Source: Streptomyces sp. NRRL F-5630
GTDB lineage: Bacteria; Actinomycetota; Actinomycetes; Streptomycetales; Streptomycetaceae
Direction: 5' to 3'
Assembly: GCF_000719475.1 (NCBI RefSeq)
Contig: NZ_JOGO01000066.1
Span: 1 to 32,515, forward strand
Length of the DNA stretch: 32,515 nucleotides
Shown here: piece after piece, positions 32,406 to 32,515 of the stretch
How the letters are laid out: each line of letters opens with the position of its first letter
Position numbering within the stretch: the stretch's first letter is position 1
Made by a program: the position numbers and the translations under genes
Notes under the pieces: generated by a model
Told to the model about the DNA's origin: nothing
What the model saw: only the letters and a program-made list of their open reading frames with translations
Database searches by the model: none

Positions 32406-32515
32406 TACGGGACAGCCCTTAGACGTTGTTTTATTTGGTGAGTCGGCGGTGGCAGATGAGGGCTGCGGCTATGCCGACGAAGGCGAGGAAGTGTTCGGCC
32501 TTGCGCTCGTAGCGG
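32406..32515 (-). mobile_element. Third IS5-type element, left end (runs off the window)
   Basis: It begins with TACGGGACAGCCCTTAGACG (32406-32425), nearly the same end as the deleted copy at 30909. It abuts the neighbouring IS end within 4 bases. The rest lies outside the window. Confidence 0.65.
32431..32515 (-). CDS. IS5-type transposase, C-terminal end (partial)
   Basis: The minus strand encodes the last 27 residues of a transposase: 'RYERKAEHFLAFVGIAAALI' then 'CHRRLTK' and a TAA at 32431-32433. This is the usual ending of IS5-family transposases of the 'YE-R-A-x-HF-x-AF' type. It differs in sequence from both other copies nearby, so it belongs to a separate element. Confidence 0.8.
   Translation of the reverse strand, partial: RYERKAEHFLAFVGIAAALICHRRLTK

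Noticed and set aside
31172..32425. A single IS carrying the S1-like gene as passenger between the matching inverted repeats
   Set aside because: The end at 31172-31191 pairs better with 30909-30928 around a transposase remnant, and the end at 32406 leads directly into another transposase; the intact transposase has its own different ends.
1..32515. CRISPR arrays, rRNA and complete tRNA genes
   Set aside because: Reading through found no regularly spaced identical repeats with unique spacers and no RNA gene signatures.

Overview
The window is GC-rich (about 70%) actinobacterial DNA. The codon use, the many -10-only leaderless starts, the carotenoid oxygenase, mycothiol-type and APH(3') families, and above all a tap/tpg-type telomere locus point to Streptomyces or a close relative. 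The density of broken insertion sequences, gene fragments and transferred cargo suggests the terminal arm of a linear chromosome or a linear plasmid, not core genome.

Left part (1-7.9 kb): the tail of a helicase-associated-domain protein, a frameshifted gene, and an SGNH/GDSL hydrolase bracketed by inverted IS-like terminal repeats. Then come a LysR-type remnant, an array of 19-bp IS21-like terminal repeats, and a minus-strand block. In that block a DDE transposase has inserted next to a winged-HTH (RepL-like) gene fragment fused in frame to the end of an Rhs polymorphic toxin. A small membrane protein follows it and is a candidate immunity protein. A zinc-ribbon protein and an unrecognised gene close this part.

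Telomere locus (8.0-10.4 kb, minus strand): small Xre-type regulator, tap (telomere-associated protein) and tpg (terminal protein), with GTGA and 8-bp overlaps. They form one tightly coupled operon for replicating and capping linear DNA ends.

Metabolic block (11-16.6 kb): an IclR-type regulator and peptidase E read leftwards; DUF1177, an NCS1 permease and an M20 metallohydrolase read rightwards with 1-4 bp overlaps. Together they look like a regulated uptake-and-hydrolysis pathway for an N-acyl, peptide-like or heterocyclic nitrogen compound.

Right part (16.7-32.5 kb): mostly single genes. They are a frameshifted nucleotidyltransferase, an Imm5-like immunity protein, a Tat-targeted carotenoid oxygenase, a type-B carboxylesterase, a mycothiol-dependent maleylpyruvate isomerase-like protein, an APH(3')-like kinase, a GNAT acetyltransferase, a histidine phosphatase, a HIT hydrolase and a ketopantoate reductase-like protein. 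After these lie a low-GC TlpA-like lipoprotein gene and a pile-up of IS5-type elements: an internally deleted copy, an S1-like gene, an intact copy, and a third copy running off the end. ISL3 and IS5 remnants lie between the genes.
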